From: Streptococcus dysgalactiae subsp. dysgalactiae
GTDB taxonomy: Bacteria; Bacillota; Bacilli; Lactobacillales; Streptococcaceae
Direction: 5' to 3'
NCBI RefSeq assembly: GCF_900459225.1
Contig: NZ_UHFH01000003.1
Coordinates: forward strand, 2,077,283 to 2,141,282
Length of the DNA: 64,000 bases
Numbering within the stretch: position 1 is the first letter of the stretch; each line of letters opens with the position of its first letter. The position numbers were made by a program, and so were the translations under genes. Positions 10,940 through 20,525 of the stretch are shown one piece after another. The notes beneath the pieces were generated by a model. The model was given only the letters and a program-made list of their open reading frames with translations, was not told the DNA's origin and did no database searches.

Positions 10940-12337
10940 TCAAAAGTGGTCTTTATCAATCTGCTCTAACTGCCCGTCCCTAATAACATAACAGCGATTG
11001 ACCACAGATGATATAAACTGCTGATCATGTGACACTAGAACAAAAGGATAAGGGTACTGTTTTAAACACCTTTCCAGCGCCTCCATGGCAACAAGGTCCA
11101 AATAGTTCGTTGGTTCATCCAGAATCAGCAACTGGTGATCACCAAGCATAGCACCTACTAAAGCCAACCGAACCCTTTCACCTCCAGATAGACTAGCTAT
11201 CTTTTGGTGTGCTTTTTGATAAGGAATCCCCATCATAGCTAGATAATTGAGAATAAGTCTGCTGTCTTGATTAGACTGTCCTTGTACAAACTCAAAAGCA
11301 GTTAATTGACTATCTAATTGCACCTGATCTTGCTTAAAAAAAGTTAGTTTAAGGTGGTCACTATAAAATCCCGGTAAGTCCTGATTGGCCAGAGACTCTA
11401 AAAACGTTGACTTCCCAGCCTTATTTCTACCAATAATAGCTAATTTACTGTCAGCTCTAATAGCGATGTCTGGATACGTAAACAAAATCTGCTTATTCCG
11501 AGATAAGTTCCCCTCCCTTAGATGGATAAGGGTGTGAGGGATTTTCTTCTCCTGAGGATTGAATTTCAATTTAGCCCAAATCTCTTTGCTTTCCTGTCTA
11601 TTAGGTGTAAGTTTGGCTAAACGATTTTCCATCGCCTTTGCTGACTTGGCTATCCGCTTAGCCTGAGAATCATAACTACCTGCAAAAGCATTCACTTTCC
11701 AATCTGAACGTGAGATGTTTTTTTTAGGCTTTACCATTTGGTTGGCACGTTCTTTTTTCGCTTGAATTTGCTTTGTTAGCTTAGTCACCTGACGCTGATA
11801 GTCAGCCTTTTCAATAGCTTGTTTTTGCATTTCTAGTTCTTTGGCTTGTCTATAGGCATCATAATTTCCTTGATAAACCTTTATATTCTGTTTTTCAATG
11901 GCCCATATTTGTTGAGCTATCTGGTTCATCAAATAGCGGTCATGGCTTACCACTAAAAGAGTGCCACGATACCGTTTGAGTTGATGAATCAACCACTTCT
12001 GATTAGCCTTATCTAAGTGTGAACTAGGTTCATCCAAAATGAGTAAAGAAGCATTCTTTTGAAAAAGTGCCTTTAATGAAGCCATCACCTTCTCTCCACC
12101 AGATTGGTTTTGAGCTGCTTGTAGTTGAGGTAAGTAAGCAACGTCACTATGTAAACTAAGTTGACCCTGATAAGATCGCCTTTCTCCTATAAGGGTTTGC
12201 AAAAAGCTCGTTTTCCCAGAACCATTGTCACCTATTAGAAAAACCTTATCCCCTTGATGAAGGTGTAATTGGTTAATCGATAAGAGAAGATTTCCTCCCA
12301 CTTCTAATTGGTAATGAGACAATGTTAGTATTTCCAT
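10940..12337 (-). CDS. ABC-F ATPase (translation factor or ribosome-protection type)
   Basis: 466-residue soluble twin-ATPase ABC-F protein without membrane segments. ATG 12337 (MEILTLSHYQ) is preferred over an upstream in-frame ATG at 12382 because AAAGGAT sits 9 nt ahead of it. Domain 1 has Walker A GDNGSGKTS, signature QSGGEK and Walker B LLILDEPSSHLD; domain 2 has GRNKAGKST, LSGGERVRL and LLILDEPTNYLD. A Lys/Arg/Gln-rich linker of about 100 residues separates them. ABC-F proteins bind the ribosomal E site; some (Msr, Lsa, Vga) protect against antibiotics. The short N-terminal domain and overall length resemble MsrD/Lsa-type proteins more than housekeeping EttA, but substrate class cannot be decided from sequence. 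A structured leader precedes it. Confidence 0.85.
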   Translation of the reverse strand: MEILTLSHYQLEVGGNLLLSINQLHLHQGDKVFLIGDNGSGKTSFLQTLIGERRSYQGQLSLHSDVAYLPQLQAAQNQSGGEKVMASLKALFQKNASLLILDEPSSHLDKANQKWLIHQLKRYRGTLLVVSHDRYLMNQIAQQIWAIEKQNIKVYQGNYDAYRQAKELEMQKQAIEKADYQRQVTKLTKQIQAKKERANQMVKPKKNISRSDWKVNAFAGSYDSQAKRIAKSAKAMENRLAKLTPNRQESKEIWAKLKFNPQEKKIPHTLIHLREGNLSRNKQILFTYPDIAIRADSKLAIIGRNKAGKSTFLESLANQDLPGFYSDHLKLTFFKQDQVQLDSQLTAFEFVQGQSNQDSRLILNYLAMMGIPYQKAHQKIASLSGGERVRLALVGAMLGDHQLLILDEPTNYLDLVAMEALERCLKQYPYPFVLVSHDQQFISSVVNRCYVIRDGQLEQIDKDHF

Positions 12338-12513
12338 CGTGTTATCCTTTCTCTGACAAGAAAGGTTTGAAAAAGTGCACACAAAAAGCCCTGATTTTCA
12401 AACCTCAAAGTACACACTATTTCCTTGATTCACAATCGTTCAAAGATTAGTGTATGACGATGAGTTAGTTGTTAATCATGGCTTTTTTCAACCTCTTATT
12501 TCATTTATTACTT
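12338..12513 (-). promoter_or_regulatory. Attenuator-like leader of the ABC-F gene with mutually exclusive hairpins
   Basis: On the transcribed strand a 7-bp inverted repeat (CCTTTCT at 12365-12359 with AGAAAGG at 12352-12346) would hide the ribosome-binding site of the ABC-F start. A longer 11-bp perfect stem (AGGTTTGAAAA at 12405-12395 with TTTTCAAACCT at 12373-12363) shares bases with that sequestering arm, so the two folds compete. Two tiny reading frames precede or overlap the first arm: ATG-ATT-AAC-AAC-TAA (12479-12465), with AGAGG upstream, and GTG-TAC-TTT-GAG-GTT-TGA (12415-12398), with AAGGA upstream. This matches the logic of leader-peptide attenuation known for antibiotic-resistance ABC-F and erm genes, but the leader itself is not one I recognise. 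Confidence 0.55.
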
Positions 12514-13428
12514 TTATTTTAGCAGCTTAGGTTTCTTCTGTAAAGCCTTTTCAATAGGCTTATCAAAATTTTTACGACGAATTTTAAAATCTGAACTAAT
12601 CACTTCATCCACATCAAGAATGGAGATGAAAGCATCTGGGTCTAATTCTGCTAGTATCCGTTTCACTTCTCTGACTTCTGTTGGATTAAGGGTCACATAC
12701 ATGATATTGTAATCATTCCCTGAATAAGCCCCCTGACCCTTCAAGTAAGTCACCCCACGGTTAATTTCATTTAAAATAGCCTGAGCGGCAGCTTCAGAAT
12801 GCTTGGTAATGATGATCATACCACGGATAGTATACCCACCATTTTGGACAACACTAATCATTTGGCTAAAGACAAAACTAGCCACTAAGGTGTAAAGCAT
12901 ATGTTTTAAGTCCACATAGGTCAAGGAAGCCGTCAAAACAAGGGCATCAACTAGCAGTAAGGTCTGACCTAATTTAGCGCCAAATTTTTCTTCAGCAATC
13001 CGTCCGATAATATCTGTTCCTCCCGTCGTTGCACCATAGCGGAAAACCAGGCCACTGCCAATCCCCGAAAAGAGTCCTGCCACGACAGCTACTAACATCA
13101 TATCATTTTCTAGCCCCAATTCCATGGGAAACTTTTGCCACATCCAGATAAACACAGACATCAGAACTGTTCCGTAAATAGTCAATGCTAAGGAACGCTT
13201 CCCAAAAATTTTTGCTCCTAAAATGAAAAGCGGGAGGTTAAACAAAAGAGAAGAGTAAGCGGGGTTAATCCCAAAATGTGCATGTAAAATTAGGGTTATT
13301 CCTGCCACACCACCCTCAGCTAAGGCATTGGCCATATTAAAATTAACAAATCCAAAAGTGTAGATGGCCACTCCTAGGGCTATTAACAACAGTTCTATTA
13401 GTTTAGTCAGTTTATCGTGACGTATCAT
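12514..13428 (-). CDS. YitT family membrane protein (third of three tandem copies)
   Basis: 304-residue DUF161/YitT protein with five or six N-terminal hydrophobic helices and a C-terminal cytosolic DUF2179 domain (TRGVTYLKGQGAYSG-like: INRGVTYLKGQGAYSGNDYN). The family motif GATTGGTDIIGRI is present. Function in streptococci is unknown. It follows the 13458-14357 paralogue by 29 nt in the same orientation and probably closes the aspS operon. The ABC-F leader begins just beyond its stop codon. Confidence 0.88.
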   Translation of the reverse strand: MIRHDKLTKLIELLLIALGVAIYTFGFVNFNMANALAEGGVAGITLILHAHFGINPAYSSLLFNLPLFILGAKIFGKRSLALTIYGTVLMSVFIWMWQKFPMELGLENDMMLVAVVAGLFSGIGSGLVFRYGATTGGTDIIGRIAEEKFGAKLGQTLLLVDALVLTASLTYVDLKHMLYTLVASFVFSQMISVVQNGGYTIRGMIIITKHSEAAAQAILNEINRGVTYLKGQGAYSGNDYNIMYVTLNPTEVREVKRILAELDPDAFISILDVDEVISSDFKIRRKNFDKPIEKALQKKPKLLK

Positions 13429-13457
13429 TCATTATCCTCACTATTCGTTAAAATGGG

Positions 13458-14357
13458 TTACCGTTTGGAAACATTGCTTCGACTTTTCTTTTTATGGTAT
13501 TTGCTCTTAGTGGCAACAAACTCTGGGCTATTCACTTCATCCACATCAAAATAAGAAACAAATGCATTCGGATCGATTTGAGCTAGAAAGGCTTTTAACT
13601 CCCTAATATCTGTTCGCCCCAAAGCCACATAAATGACTTTTTTACCACGACCAGAATAGGCCCCTTCACCATGTAAGTAAGTGACTCCCCTCCCTAACTC
13701 CTCCATAATGAACCGAGCAATTGTCTCCGATTGATCTGAAATAATAAGGGTGCCACGTGCAGTATAACCGCCTTGTTGTACCAGACGAACAATCTGACCA
13801 TACATAAAACTAGCAATTAAAGCATACATCATTTGAGGCAATGAAATATAGGTTAAAGAAACAATCATGACAAAAATATCAATCCCCAAAAGGGCTTGAT
13901 TCAGTTGTAAACCTAATTTGTCTTCAAATAATTTGGCAATAATATCTGCTCCACCGATGGTTCCACCATTTCGAAAGACAAGTCCTCCACCAAGTCCTCC
14001 TATAATCCCAGCCATCAACGAAACCACTAAATTATCATGATCCAAATCAACTACCAAAGGAAGTTGCTGAAAGACCCAAACAAAAAAGTAAAGCGAAAAA
14101 ATGCCTGTCACTGTGTAAGCCATGGCTCTTTTCCCAAAAAGTTTGGCGCCTAGTAGCACTAGAGGCAAATTTATCAGATATCCTGTCAAAGAGGGGTCGA
14201 CATCAAACAGGGCCTTCCCAACTAACGTTAAACCAGCTAGTCCATTAGCCGCAATCCGATTAGCCATGTAAAAATAAACAAAGGCAAATGCATAGATAGC
14301 TGCTCCTAAAATAATAAAGCAAAAATTCTTTAGCTGTAACCGTTGATTAACTGTCAT
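13458..14357 (-). CDS. YitT family membrane protein (second tandem copy)
   Basis: 299-residue YitT/DUF161 protein. Hydrophobic segments span roughly residues 12-190, including the family signature GGTIGGADIIAKL, followed by a DUF2179 domain with LGRGVTYLHGEGAYSG. The tail is basic (KSKYHKKKSRSNVSKR). It is the closest relative in the window of the 12514-13428 gene, consistent with local duplication. It lies 20 nt from the upstream paralogue, so all three are likely cotranscribed. Confidence 0.88.
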   Translation of the reverse strand: MTVNQRLQLKNFCFIILGAAIYAFAFVYFYMANRIAANGLAGLTLVGKALFDVDPSLTGYLINLPLVLLGAKLFGKRAMAYTVTGIFSLYFFVWVFQQLPLVVDLDHDNLVVSLMAGIIGGLGGGLVFRNGGTIGGADIIAKLFEDKLGLQLNQALLGIDIFVMIVSLTYISLPQMMYALIASFMYGQIVRLVQQGGYTARGTLIISDQSETIARFIMEELGRGVTYLHGEGAYSGRGKKVIYVALGRTDIRELKAFLAQIDPNAFVSYFDVDEVNSPEFVATKSKYHKKKSRSNVSKR

Positions 14358-14377
14358 AGCACCTCCTGTGTTTTTTA

Positions 14378-15319
14378 TTAATCTTCTTCAACAAATCGAC
14401 CGATAATCCTCACGTTTTCAGCAACTGAAACAAAGGCTTGAGGGTCTGCTTTTAACATCAACCATTTAAATTCTGTATATTCTTCTCGTGTCAAAATGGT
14501 AATTAAGACGGCTTTTTGTTCATGCTTATAGGTACCCTCTGCATCATTAATACTCGTCACGCCACGATGTAATCGTTTGTGAATCATTTGAATCACACGC
14601 TCTGGATGACTTGTGATGATGGTTGCCTGCATTTTCTTTTGCTTGGTAAAAATGGCATCCGTAACACGGCTCGATACAAAGATAGAGACCATAGAATAGA
14701 GGGCGTACTGCCAACCAAACAAGATGCCCGCAAAGGTCAAAATGGCACCATTTACCATCAGTGACAAACTTCCCACATCTTTTCCAGTTCGCTTTCTAAG
14801 AGTCAAACTAATAATATCAGTTCCACCACTTGAAATCCGTGATTTAAAACCTGTACCAATTCCCATACCCATGACCAAACCACCAAAAATAGAATTGATA
14901 AGAGGATCAGTCGTCAGCGTCACTTGAGGCATGATTTGAATAAAGAAAGAGCTCATGCTAACCGTAATAAAGGTAAAAATAGTAAATTGATGTCCAATTT
15001 TATACCAAGCTAGAATAAGCAAAGGAATATTTATCAAGTAAAACGCAAGGGCAATCGGGAAGTCATAGCCTAAAAGTCGATGACTAAGAGCTGAAAAAAC
15101 CTGTGCTAGACCAGTTGCTCCACTTGAATAAACATGCCCTGGTTGGAAGAAAAAATTCACAGCAATACTTGAGAGAATGCCATAAAGCAGAGAAGCGGAA
15201 ATCTTCTCTGCATACTTTTCTCTTGAAATACTTCTTAGAGCGTGGAGTAGCCCAACTTTCTTGGCTCCCCTACTAATGACATATTTTACTTTTTTCTTAT
15301 AAGTTGTTTTCTTAATCAT
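14378..15319 (-). CDS. YitT family membrane protein (first tandem copy)
   Basis: 313-residue YitT/DUF161 protein with a basic N-terminal extension ([19 protein letters not shown]), multiple hydrophobic helices, the signature [12 protein letters not shown] and a C-terminal DUF2179 domain ([15 protein letters not shown]). Its first codon overlaps the end of aspS by 8 nt, so translation is coupled to the synthetase gene. Why YitT proteins are tied to aspS is not known. Confidence 0.88.
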   Translation of the reverse strand: MIKKTTYKKKVKYVISRGAKKVGLLHALRSISREKYAEKISASLLYGILSSIAVNFFFQPGHVYSSGATGLAQVFSALSHRLLGYDFPIALAFYLINIPLLILAWYKIGHQFTIFTFITVSMSSFFIQIMPQVTLTTDPLINSIFGGLVMGMGIGTGFKSRISSGGTDIISLTLRKRTGKDVGSLSLMVNGAILTFAGILFGWQYALYSMVSIFVSSRVTDAIFTKQKKMQATIITSHPERVIQMIHKRLHRGVTSINDAEGTYKHEQKAVLITILTREEYTEFKWLMLKADPQAFVSVAENVRIIGRFVEED

Positions 15320-17060
15320 GACTTTCTATTTGAAGAGTGAGTTCTTCTAATTGTTTTTCAGAAACAAGACTAGGTGCTTGCGTCATTGGATCAGAGGCTT
15401 TGTTATTTTTAGGGAAGGCAATAACTTCTCGAATATTGTCTTTTCCAGCAAGCAACATGACAAAACGGTCAAGACCAATAGCCAAGCCACCATGTGGTGG
15501 GAAGCCGTAGTCCATCGCTTCTAGTAAGAAACCAAATTGGTCATTAGCTTCTTCTGCAGTAAACCCAAGAGCTTTGAACATAAGCTCTTGCATCTCTTTT
15601 TGATTGATACGAAGGCTACCACCACCAAGCTCGTAGCCATTTAATACGATGTCATAAGCAATGGCCTGTACCTTAGCCAAATCACCCTCTAACTCATGAG
15701 CTGATTCTGGCGTTGGAAGAGTAAATGGGTGATGAGCTGACATGTAACGCCCTTCTTCTTCTGACCACTCAAACATTGGCCAATCAACCACCCAAAGGAA
15801 ATTAAACTGCGACTGATCAATCATGTCAAGGTCCTTGGCAATACGATTGCGAAGGGCCCCCAACGTATTATTAGCAACCTCAAGAGTATCCGCCACAAAT
15901 AAAACCAAATCATTCTCAGCAAGTTTTAATTGGCTTGACAACTCTGTCTCAATAGCTGTCAAGAATTTAGCTACTGGGCCTGCCAATTGACCATCTGTCA
16001 CCTTAACCCAGGCAAGGCCTTTAGCGCCAAATTGTTTGGCAAACTCAGTTAGTTTGTCAATATCTTTACGAGAGTATCGATCTGCATTTCCCTTAACCAC
16101 AATCGCCTTGACAGCTGTTGCTTCTGAGAAAACCTTGAAGTCAATTCCCTTGACAGTTGCTGTCAAGTCTTGTAAAAGCATTTCAAAACGTGTGTCTGGT
16201 TTATCAGAACCGTAGCTATTCATTGCTACATCGTAACTCATGCGTGGGAATGGTAAGGTTACATCTATTCCTTTTGTCTCTTTCATCACTTTAGCAATCA
16301 TGCCTTCAACGATGTCTTGAATTTCTTGTTCAGAAAGGAATGACGTTTCCAAGTCAACTTGTGTAAACTCAGGTTGACGATCACCACGTAGATCTTCATC
16401 ACGGAAACATTTCACAATTTGATAATAGCGATCAAAGCCAGCATTCATCAATAATTGTTTGGTAATTTGCGGACTTTGTGGCAAAGCATAGAAATGCCCT
16501 TGGCTAACACGACTTGGAACCAGATAGTCACGCGCACCTTCTGGAGTTGATTTTGTCAACATAGGTGTTTCGACATCAATAAACTCAAGGTCATCAAGGT
16601 AATTACGGATAGAATGAGTCACTTTTGCACGTAGCTTGAAGTTTTCTAACATTTCTGGACGACGTAAATCTAAGTAACGGTAACGTAAACGTGTGTCGTC
16701 ACTTACCTCAACGTCATCTTTAATTTCAAAAGGGGTCGTTTTAGCTGTGTTTAAAATGGTCAAAGCAAATACTTTTAGCTCAACCATCCCTGTCGCCAAC
16801 TTATCATTAGCTTGTTGTCGAGCTTCAACAAGACCTTCCACTTCAATCACATATTCACTACGTAGACGTTCAGCAGTTGCCATCACATCACTAGACACAT
16901 CCTCAGGATTAATGACTAATTGCATCACACCCTCACGGTCACGCAAATCAATAAAGATGAGACCACCCAAGTCACGTCGGCGTCCTACCCATCCTTTCAA
17001 TGTGATTGTCGTTCCAATGTGTTCTTCGCGAACACGCCCTGCATACATGCTACGTTTCAT
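15312..17060 (-). CDS. aspS: Aspartyl-tRNA synthetase
   Basis: 582-residue class IIb synthetase charging tRNA-Asp. ATG 17060 ([10 protein letters not shown]) is chosen because AGGGAA lies about 9 nt upstream; an extended frame to 17111 lacks a good ribosome site. It shows the OB-fold anticodon domain ([20 protein letters not shown]), class II motif 2 ([19 protein letters not shown]), the bacterial GAD insertion and motif 3 ([14 protein letters not shown]). The bacterial-length GAD form is compatible with strict or relaxed tRNA specificity; this cannot be settled here. It is the first gene of an operon with three YitT genes. Confidence 0.97.
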   Translation of the reverse strand: MKRSMYAGRVREEHIGTTITLKGWVGRRRDLGGLIFIDLRDREGVMQLVINPEDVSSDVMATAERLRSEYVIEVEGLVEARQQANDKLATGMVELKVFALTILNTAKTTPFEIKDDVEVSDDTRLRYRYLDLRRPEMLENFKLRAKVTHSIRNYLDDLEFIDVETPMLTKSTPEGARDYLVPSRVSQGHFYALPQSPQITKQLLMNAGFDRYYQIVKCFRDEDLRGDRQPEFTQVDLETSFLSEQEIQDIVEGMIAKVMKETKGIDVTLPFPRMSYDVAMNSYGSDKPDTRFEMLLQDLTATVKGIDFKVFSEATAVKAIVVKGNADRYSRKDIDKLTEFAKQFGAKGLAWVKVTDGQLAGPVAKFLTAIETELSSQLKLAENDLVLFVADTLEVANNTLGALRNRIAKDLDMIDQSQFNFLWVVDWPMFEWSEEEGRYMSAHHPFTLPTPESAHELEGDLAKVQAIAYDIVLNGYELGGGSLRINQKEMQELMFKALGFTAEEANDQFGFLLEAMDYGFPPHGGLAIGLDRFVMLLAGKDNIREVIAFPKNNKASDPMTQAPSLVSEKQLEELTLQIESHD

Positions 17061-17397
17061 AAATAAATTCCCTAAAACAAACAGAATCCTGTGAAACCTG
17101 CTCGTTTCCAATTCCTTTCACAATATAAATCAATTAATTCATTCCCTACTATTATAGCAAAAAGCCCTTAAAAACCCCACCCATTTAAAAAGAGTTTTTC
17201 TAAAGATAGAACAAGAATACTGAGTCGTCAGCATTTTGACATATCAGGTGTCCTCACAGAATACTAAGAAAGCTAATCAATCCCCTTACCGAAAACAAAC
17301 AGGTGCTACTTCCTTCTAAAAAGAGAAGTTACACCTGTTTTAGTGATTATATTCTAAACAATCATATCAACAAAAGTTTATGACGACAATAAAGCCA
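17061..17397. other. aspS-hisS intergenic region
   Basis: About 337 nt containing the aspS promoter region and the hisS terminator (17294-17343). No open gene, T-box motif or further repeat was seen. Confidence 0.7.
17294..17343 (-). terminator. Terminator of hisS
   Basis: Long hairpin with outer arms AACAGGTG (17298-17305) and CACCTGTT (17332-17339), extended by an imperfect ACTTC/GAAGT stem. An A run on the plus strand at the far side gives the U tract on the minus-strand transcript. Confidence 0.85.
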
Positions 17398-18678
17398 TTA
17401 AGACAATAATTGCTCTGAGACGTTCGCAAAGTTGGTCATAATATCTTCAAAACTGACTTCCAATTCTTGGCGGCTATGATTATTCTTAATCACAGCTTTG
17501 CCTGCTTCAACTTCACTTTCTCCTAAAGTAATTACCAATTTTGCTTTAAAAGTATCGGCTGATTTAAACTGAGCTTTAATCTTACGCCCAAGGTAATCCC
17601 GTTCAGCTGTAAACCCTTGATGGCGAATGGCTTGAACCAATTCTAAGGCTTTGCTATTAGCACCGTCACCTAGCACAGCGAGGTAAACATCCATCTCTGT
17701 CTCAATTGGCAAGGTAAGGCCCTGCTTTTCAATAATCATCAAGAGACGTTCTAAACCAAGACCAAATCCAAATCCTGGAGTCTCAGGCCCACCAAAATAA
17801 CCTACCAAACTATCATAACGTCCACCCGCACAGATGGTTAAGTCAGAGCCTTCCACAGACGTGATGAATTCAAAAATAGTGTGGTTATAGTAATCAAGGC
17901 CACGTACCATATTGGTGTCAATCACATAAGGAATGTCAAGTGCTTCAAGCATAGCTTTGACTGTCTCAAAATGCGCCTGACTTTCCTCATCTAAATAATC
18001 CAAAATAGAAGGCGCCTTTTCAACGGCTAGTTTATCTTCTTTTTCTTTAGAATCAAGCACGCGCAGTGGGTTTTCATCCAAGCGACGTTGACTATCTTTA
18101 GATAATTGATCACGCATTGGTGTCAAATAATGAATCAAGGCTTGACGATAGGCAGCACGACTTTCGGGACTTCCTAAACTATTTAAGTGAAGGGTGACAT
18201 CCTTAATGCCCAATTTTTCAAAGAGGTGATAGGCCATTGCAATGGTTTCAACATCTGTTGCTGGATTAGCAGCACCGAAACATTCTACCCCAATCTGGTG
18301 AAATTCCCGTAAACGACCAGCTTGAGGGCGTTCGTAGCGGAACATGGAACCGATATAATAAAGTTTGACAGGTTTTTGGACCTCTGGCGCAAACAATTTA
18401 TTTTCAACATAAGAACGCACCACTGGAGCTGTACCCTCTGGTCGCAAGGTAATGTGACGATCTCCTTTATCGTAAAAATCGTACATTTCCTTCGTCACAA
18501 TATCAGTCGCATCACCTACAGACCGCGAGATTACCTCGTAGTGTTCAAACATAGGGGTACGAATTTCTCCATAATTATATTGGCTAAACGTATCACGCGC
18601 AACAGATTCCACATACTGCCATTTCGCAGCATCCCCAGGCAGAATATCCTGAGTTCCTTTTGGTTTTTGAAATGCCAT
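17398..18678 (-). CDS. hisS: Histidyl-tRNA synthetase
   Basis: 426-residue class II synthetase charging tRNA-His. It has the histidine-binding motifs [15 protein letters not shown] and [11 protein letters not shown], motif 3 [13 protein letters not shown] and a C-terminal alpha/beta anticodon domain. [11 protein letters not shown] is the usual start (18678); an in-frame ATG at 18687 exists and neither has a clear Shine-Dalgarno, so the start is uncertain by three codons. Unlike trpS, no T-box sequence lies upstream. It is followed by a strong terminator. Confidence 0.96.
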   Translation of the reverse strand: MAFQKPKGTQDILPGDAAKWQYVESVARDTFSQYNYGEIRTPMFEHYEVISRSVGDATDIVTKEMYDFYDKGDRHITLRPEGTAPVVRSYVENKLFAPEVQKPVKLYYIGSMFRYERPQAGRLREFHQIGVECFGAANPATDVETIAMAYHLFEKLGIKDVTLHLNSLGSPESRAAYRQALIHYLTPMRDQLSKDSQRRLDENPLRVLDSKEKEDKLAVEKAPSILDYLDEESQAHFETVKAMLEALDIPYVIDTNMVRGLDYYNHTIFEFITSVEGSDLTICAGGRYDSLVGYFGGPETPGFGFGLGLERLLMIIEKQGLTLPIETEMDVYLAVLGDGANSKALELVQAIRHQGFTAERDYLGRKIKAQFKSADTFKAKLVITLGESEVEAGKAVIKNNHSRQELEVSFEDIMTNFANVSEQLLS

Positions 18679-19067
18679 GGTTAACATACTAAGAGAGTGC
18701 TACTTCAAGACATAAACGCCTTTAGCTATCAATTACCTTAGGCAAATAGTTTGTCTTGCAAGTTTTTAGCTTATACCAACAATCGTCATAAGCTCACAAC
18801 CCTCTTCCTTTCTATTACTCAATAATTGCTTCTATTCTAACATTTTTCCGCTTCTTTTTGTAGAATAGCAGAGCTTTTTCTAAAATTTTTGTCAAGTAAC
18901 TTTACTTTACAAAAAAGTTGTGTTACTATATTAAAGTTGGCGAAAGCCATAACACAACAAAACAAATAAGTTGGGTCAAAAACGTAAGCATATAGGGAAA
19001 AGTTTCTTTTAACCCTTGACTTAGTTACTACAAGACCCTCAAAAGTTTAAATCGGAGGATAGAAAAA
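18679..19067. other. hisS-rpmF divergent intergenic region with long rpmF leader
   Basis: This 389-nt region holds the divergent promoters of hisS and rpmF. The rpmF promoter is at 18901-18929, leaving a leader of about 130 nt before the rpmF start with complementary stretches (AAGTTGGGTCAA near 18968 and the ACCCTTGACTT area near 19012). That may fold into a ribosomal-protein leader; no known class is recognised. Confidence 0.5.
18901..18929 (+). promoter_or_regulatory. Promoter of rpmF-rpmG
   Basis: -35 TTTACT (18901-18906), 17-nt spacer, -10 TACTAT (18924-18929). The downstream leader is about 130 nt. Confidence 0.6.
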
Positions 19068-19250
19068 ATGGCAGTTCCTGCACGTCACACGTCAAAAGCT
19101 AAAAAGAACAAACGTCGTACACACTACAAATTGACAGCTCCATCTGTACAATTCGACGAAACTACTGGAGATTACTCACGTTCTCACCGTGTATCCCTTA
19201 AAGGATACTACAAAGGACGTAAAATCGCTAAAGCTAACGAAGCTAAATAA
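19068..19250 (+). CDS. rpmF: 50S ribosomal protein L32
   Basis: 60-residue L32 beginning [20 protein letters not shown]. It is the cysteine-free form: where zinc-binding L32 has two CxxC pairs, this has [20 protein letters not shown]. That form is usual in streptococci and makes the ribosome independent of zinc at this site. A strong ribosome site (CGGAGGA) precedes the ATG. rpmG follows after 15 nt. Confidence 0.97.
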
Positions 19251-19265
19251 TAGAAGGGAGATACC

Positions 19266-19415
19266 ATGCGCGTAAATATTACACTTGAACACAAAGAATC
19301 TGGTGAACGCTTGTACCTTACTTCAAAAAACAAACGTAACACTCCAGACCGTCTTCAATTGAAAAAATACTCACCAAAATTACGTAAACACGTAACATTC
19401 ACAGAAGTGAAATAA
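19266..19415 (+). CDS. rpmG: 50S ribosomal protein L33
   Basis: 49-residue L33 ([20 protein letters not shown] ... KHVTFTEVK). It is too short for many automatic ORF listings but is clearly real. Like L32 next door it is the zinc-free type: [15 protein letters not shown] lacks the CxxC pairs. GAAGGGAG lies just ahead of the ATG. Streptococci usually carry other L33 copies elsewhere. Confidence 0.96.
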
Positions 19416-19423
19416 TTGAGTTA

Positions 19424-19466
19424 AGAAAAGTCCTTGAAATCAACATTTCAGAGGCTTTTTTCTTTT
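19424..19466 (+). terminator. Terminator of rpmF-rpmG
   Basis: Imperfect hairpin (GTCCTTGAAA paired with TTTCAGAGGC) followed by six T residues. Confidence 0.75.
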
Positions 19467-19601
19467 GGTTTTAGCAAAATAACTAAAAGTAAGAGAACCT
19501 AACTTCTATTTTTAAAATCCCTTTTTATAAGCTTACAGTTTTCACTCCGCTGCTCTGTTAAAAATATGATACAATAAGATAACTATTTTTAGGAGGCAGT
19601 T

Positions 19602-20444
19602 ATGGTTTCGTTTATTTCTCGCGTCTTTAAGGGGATGATTATTGCGCTTGGGTTTATTTTACCTGGGGTATCAGGGGGAGTCTTAGCAGCAATTCTTGGT
19701 ATCTACGAACGTATGATTTCGTTCTTAGCTCATATTCGCGATCATTTTATGGAAAATGTCCTTTTTTTCCTACCAGTTGGTATTGGGGGTATTCTAGGAA
19801 TTGCTCTTTTTTCCTATCCTGTTGAATTTCTATTAAAACACTATCAAGTTGTGGTACTTTGGGGCTTTGCCGGTGCCATTGTTGGGACAATTCCAAGCCT
19901 TGTTTCTGAATCAACCAAACACTCAAAGCGTGATCAGGTCGATATCATCTGGTTAGTGGCTACTTTTGTCGTGTCTGGGCTTGGACTCTATTTTCTAAAT
20001 GACCTTGTTGGCACTCTACCAGCTAATTTTCTAACGTTCATCTTAGCAGGAGTCTTGATTGCCTTGGGCGTTTTAGTTCCTGGGCTTAGCCCATCCAACC
20101 TGCTATTAATTTTAGGTTTGTATTCTCCTATGCTAACTGGCTTCAAATCGCTTGATTTAATAGGAACATTCTTACCTATTACTATCGGCGGCATTTTGGC
20201 CATCCTCGCCTTTTCAAAAGCTATGGATTTCGCCTTGACACACCAGCATTCACGGGTCTATCACTTTATTATCGGCATTGTTTTATCAAGTACGATTTTG
20301 ATTTTAATTCCAAATAGTAATAGTAGTGAATCTATTTCATATGTAGGCGCTGGTTTAGGAACTTGGGTGATGGCTATTATTCTCTTTGTTTTAGGGATAT
20401 GGCTAGGCCTTTGGATGAGTCAACTCGAAGAAAAATACAAATGA
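19602..20444 (+). CDS. DUF368 family integral membrane protein
   Basis: 280-residue polytopic membrane protein with about eight hydrophobic helices and the DUF368 hallmarks LPGVSGGVLAAILGIYE near the N terminus and LVPGLSPSNLLLILGLY in the second half, an internal pseudo-repeat. DUF368 proteins include PopT/UptA-type candidates for undecaprenyl-phosphate recycling; assignment to that activity is inference. The start has AGGAGG 6 nt upstream. It stands alone with its own terminator. Confidence 0.85.
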   Translation: MVSFISRVFKGMIIALGFILPGVSGGVLAAILGIYERMISFLAHIRDHFMENVLFFLPVGIGGILGIALFSYPVEFLLKHYQVVVLWGFAGAIVGTIPSLVSESTKHSKRDQVDIIWLVATFVVSGLGLYFLNDLVGTLPANFLTFILAGVLIALGVLVPGLSPSNLLLILGLYSPMLTGFKSLDLIGTFLPITIGGILAILAFSKAMDFALTHQHSRVYHFIIGIVLSSTILILIPNSNSSESISYVGAGLGTWVMAIILFVLGIWLGLWMSQLEEKYK

Positions 20445-20469
20445 GTTGAATTGACAATTACTTGACAAT

Positions 20470-20511
20470 CAAAAAAACAAATAGAATGCTTATTCTATCT
20501 GTTTTTTTGTT
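20470..20511. terminator. Bidirectional terminator
   Basis: AAAAAAACAAATAGAAT paired with ATTCTATCTGTTTTTTT. It can serve the DUF368 gene (plus) and the thioredoxin-like gene (minus), which converge here. Confidence 0.9.
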
Positions 20512-20525
20512 GTCTTTTAGTAATC

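Noticed and set aside
16693..17094. 133-codon plus-strand ORF over aspS
   Set aside because: Antisense to well-conserved aspS codons; composition follows the synthetase gene.
18679..18960. T-box leader upstream of hisS
   Set aside because: The GGTGGTACCGCG motif and a terminator before the start codon are both missing.
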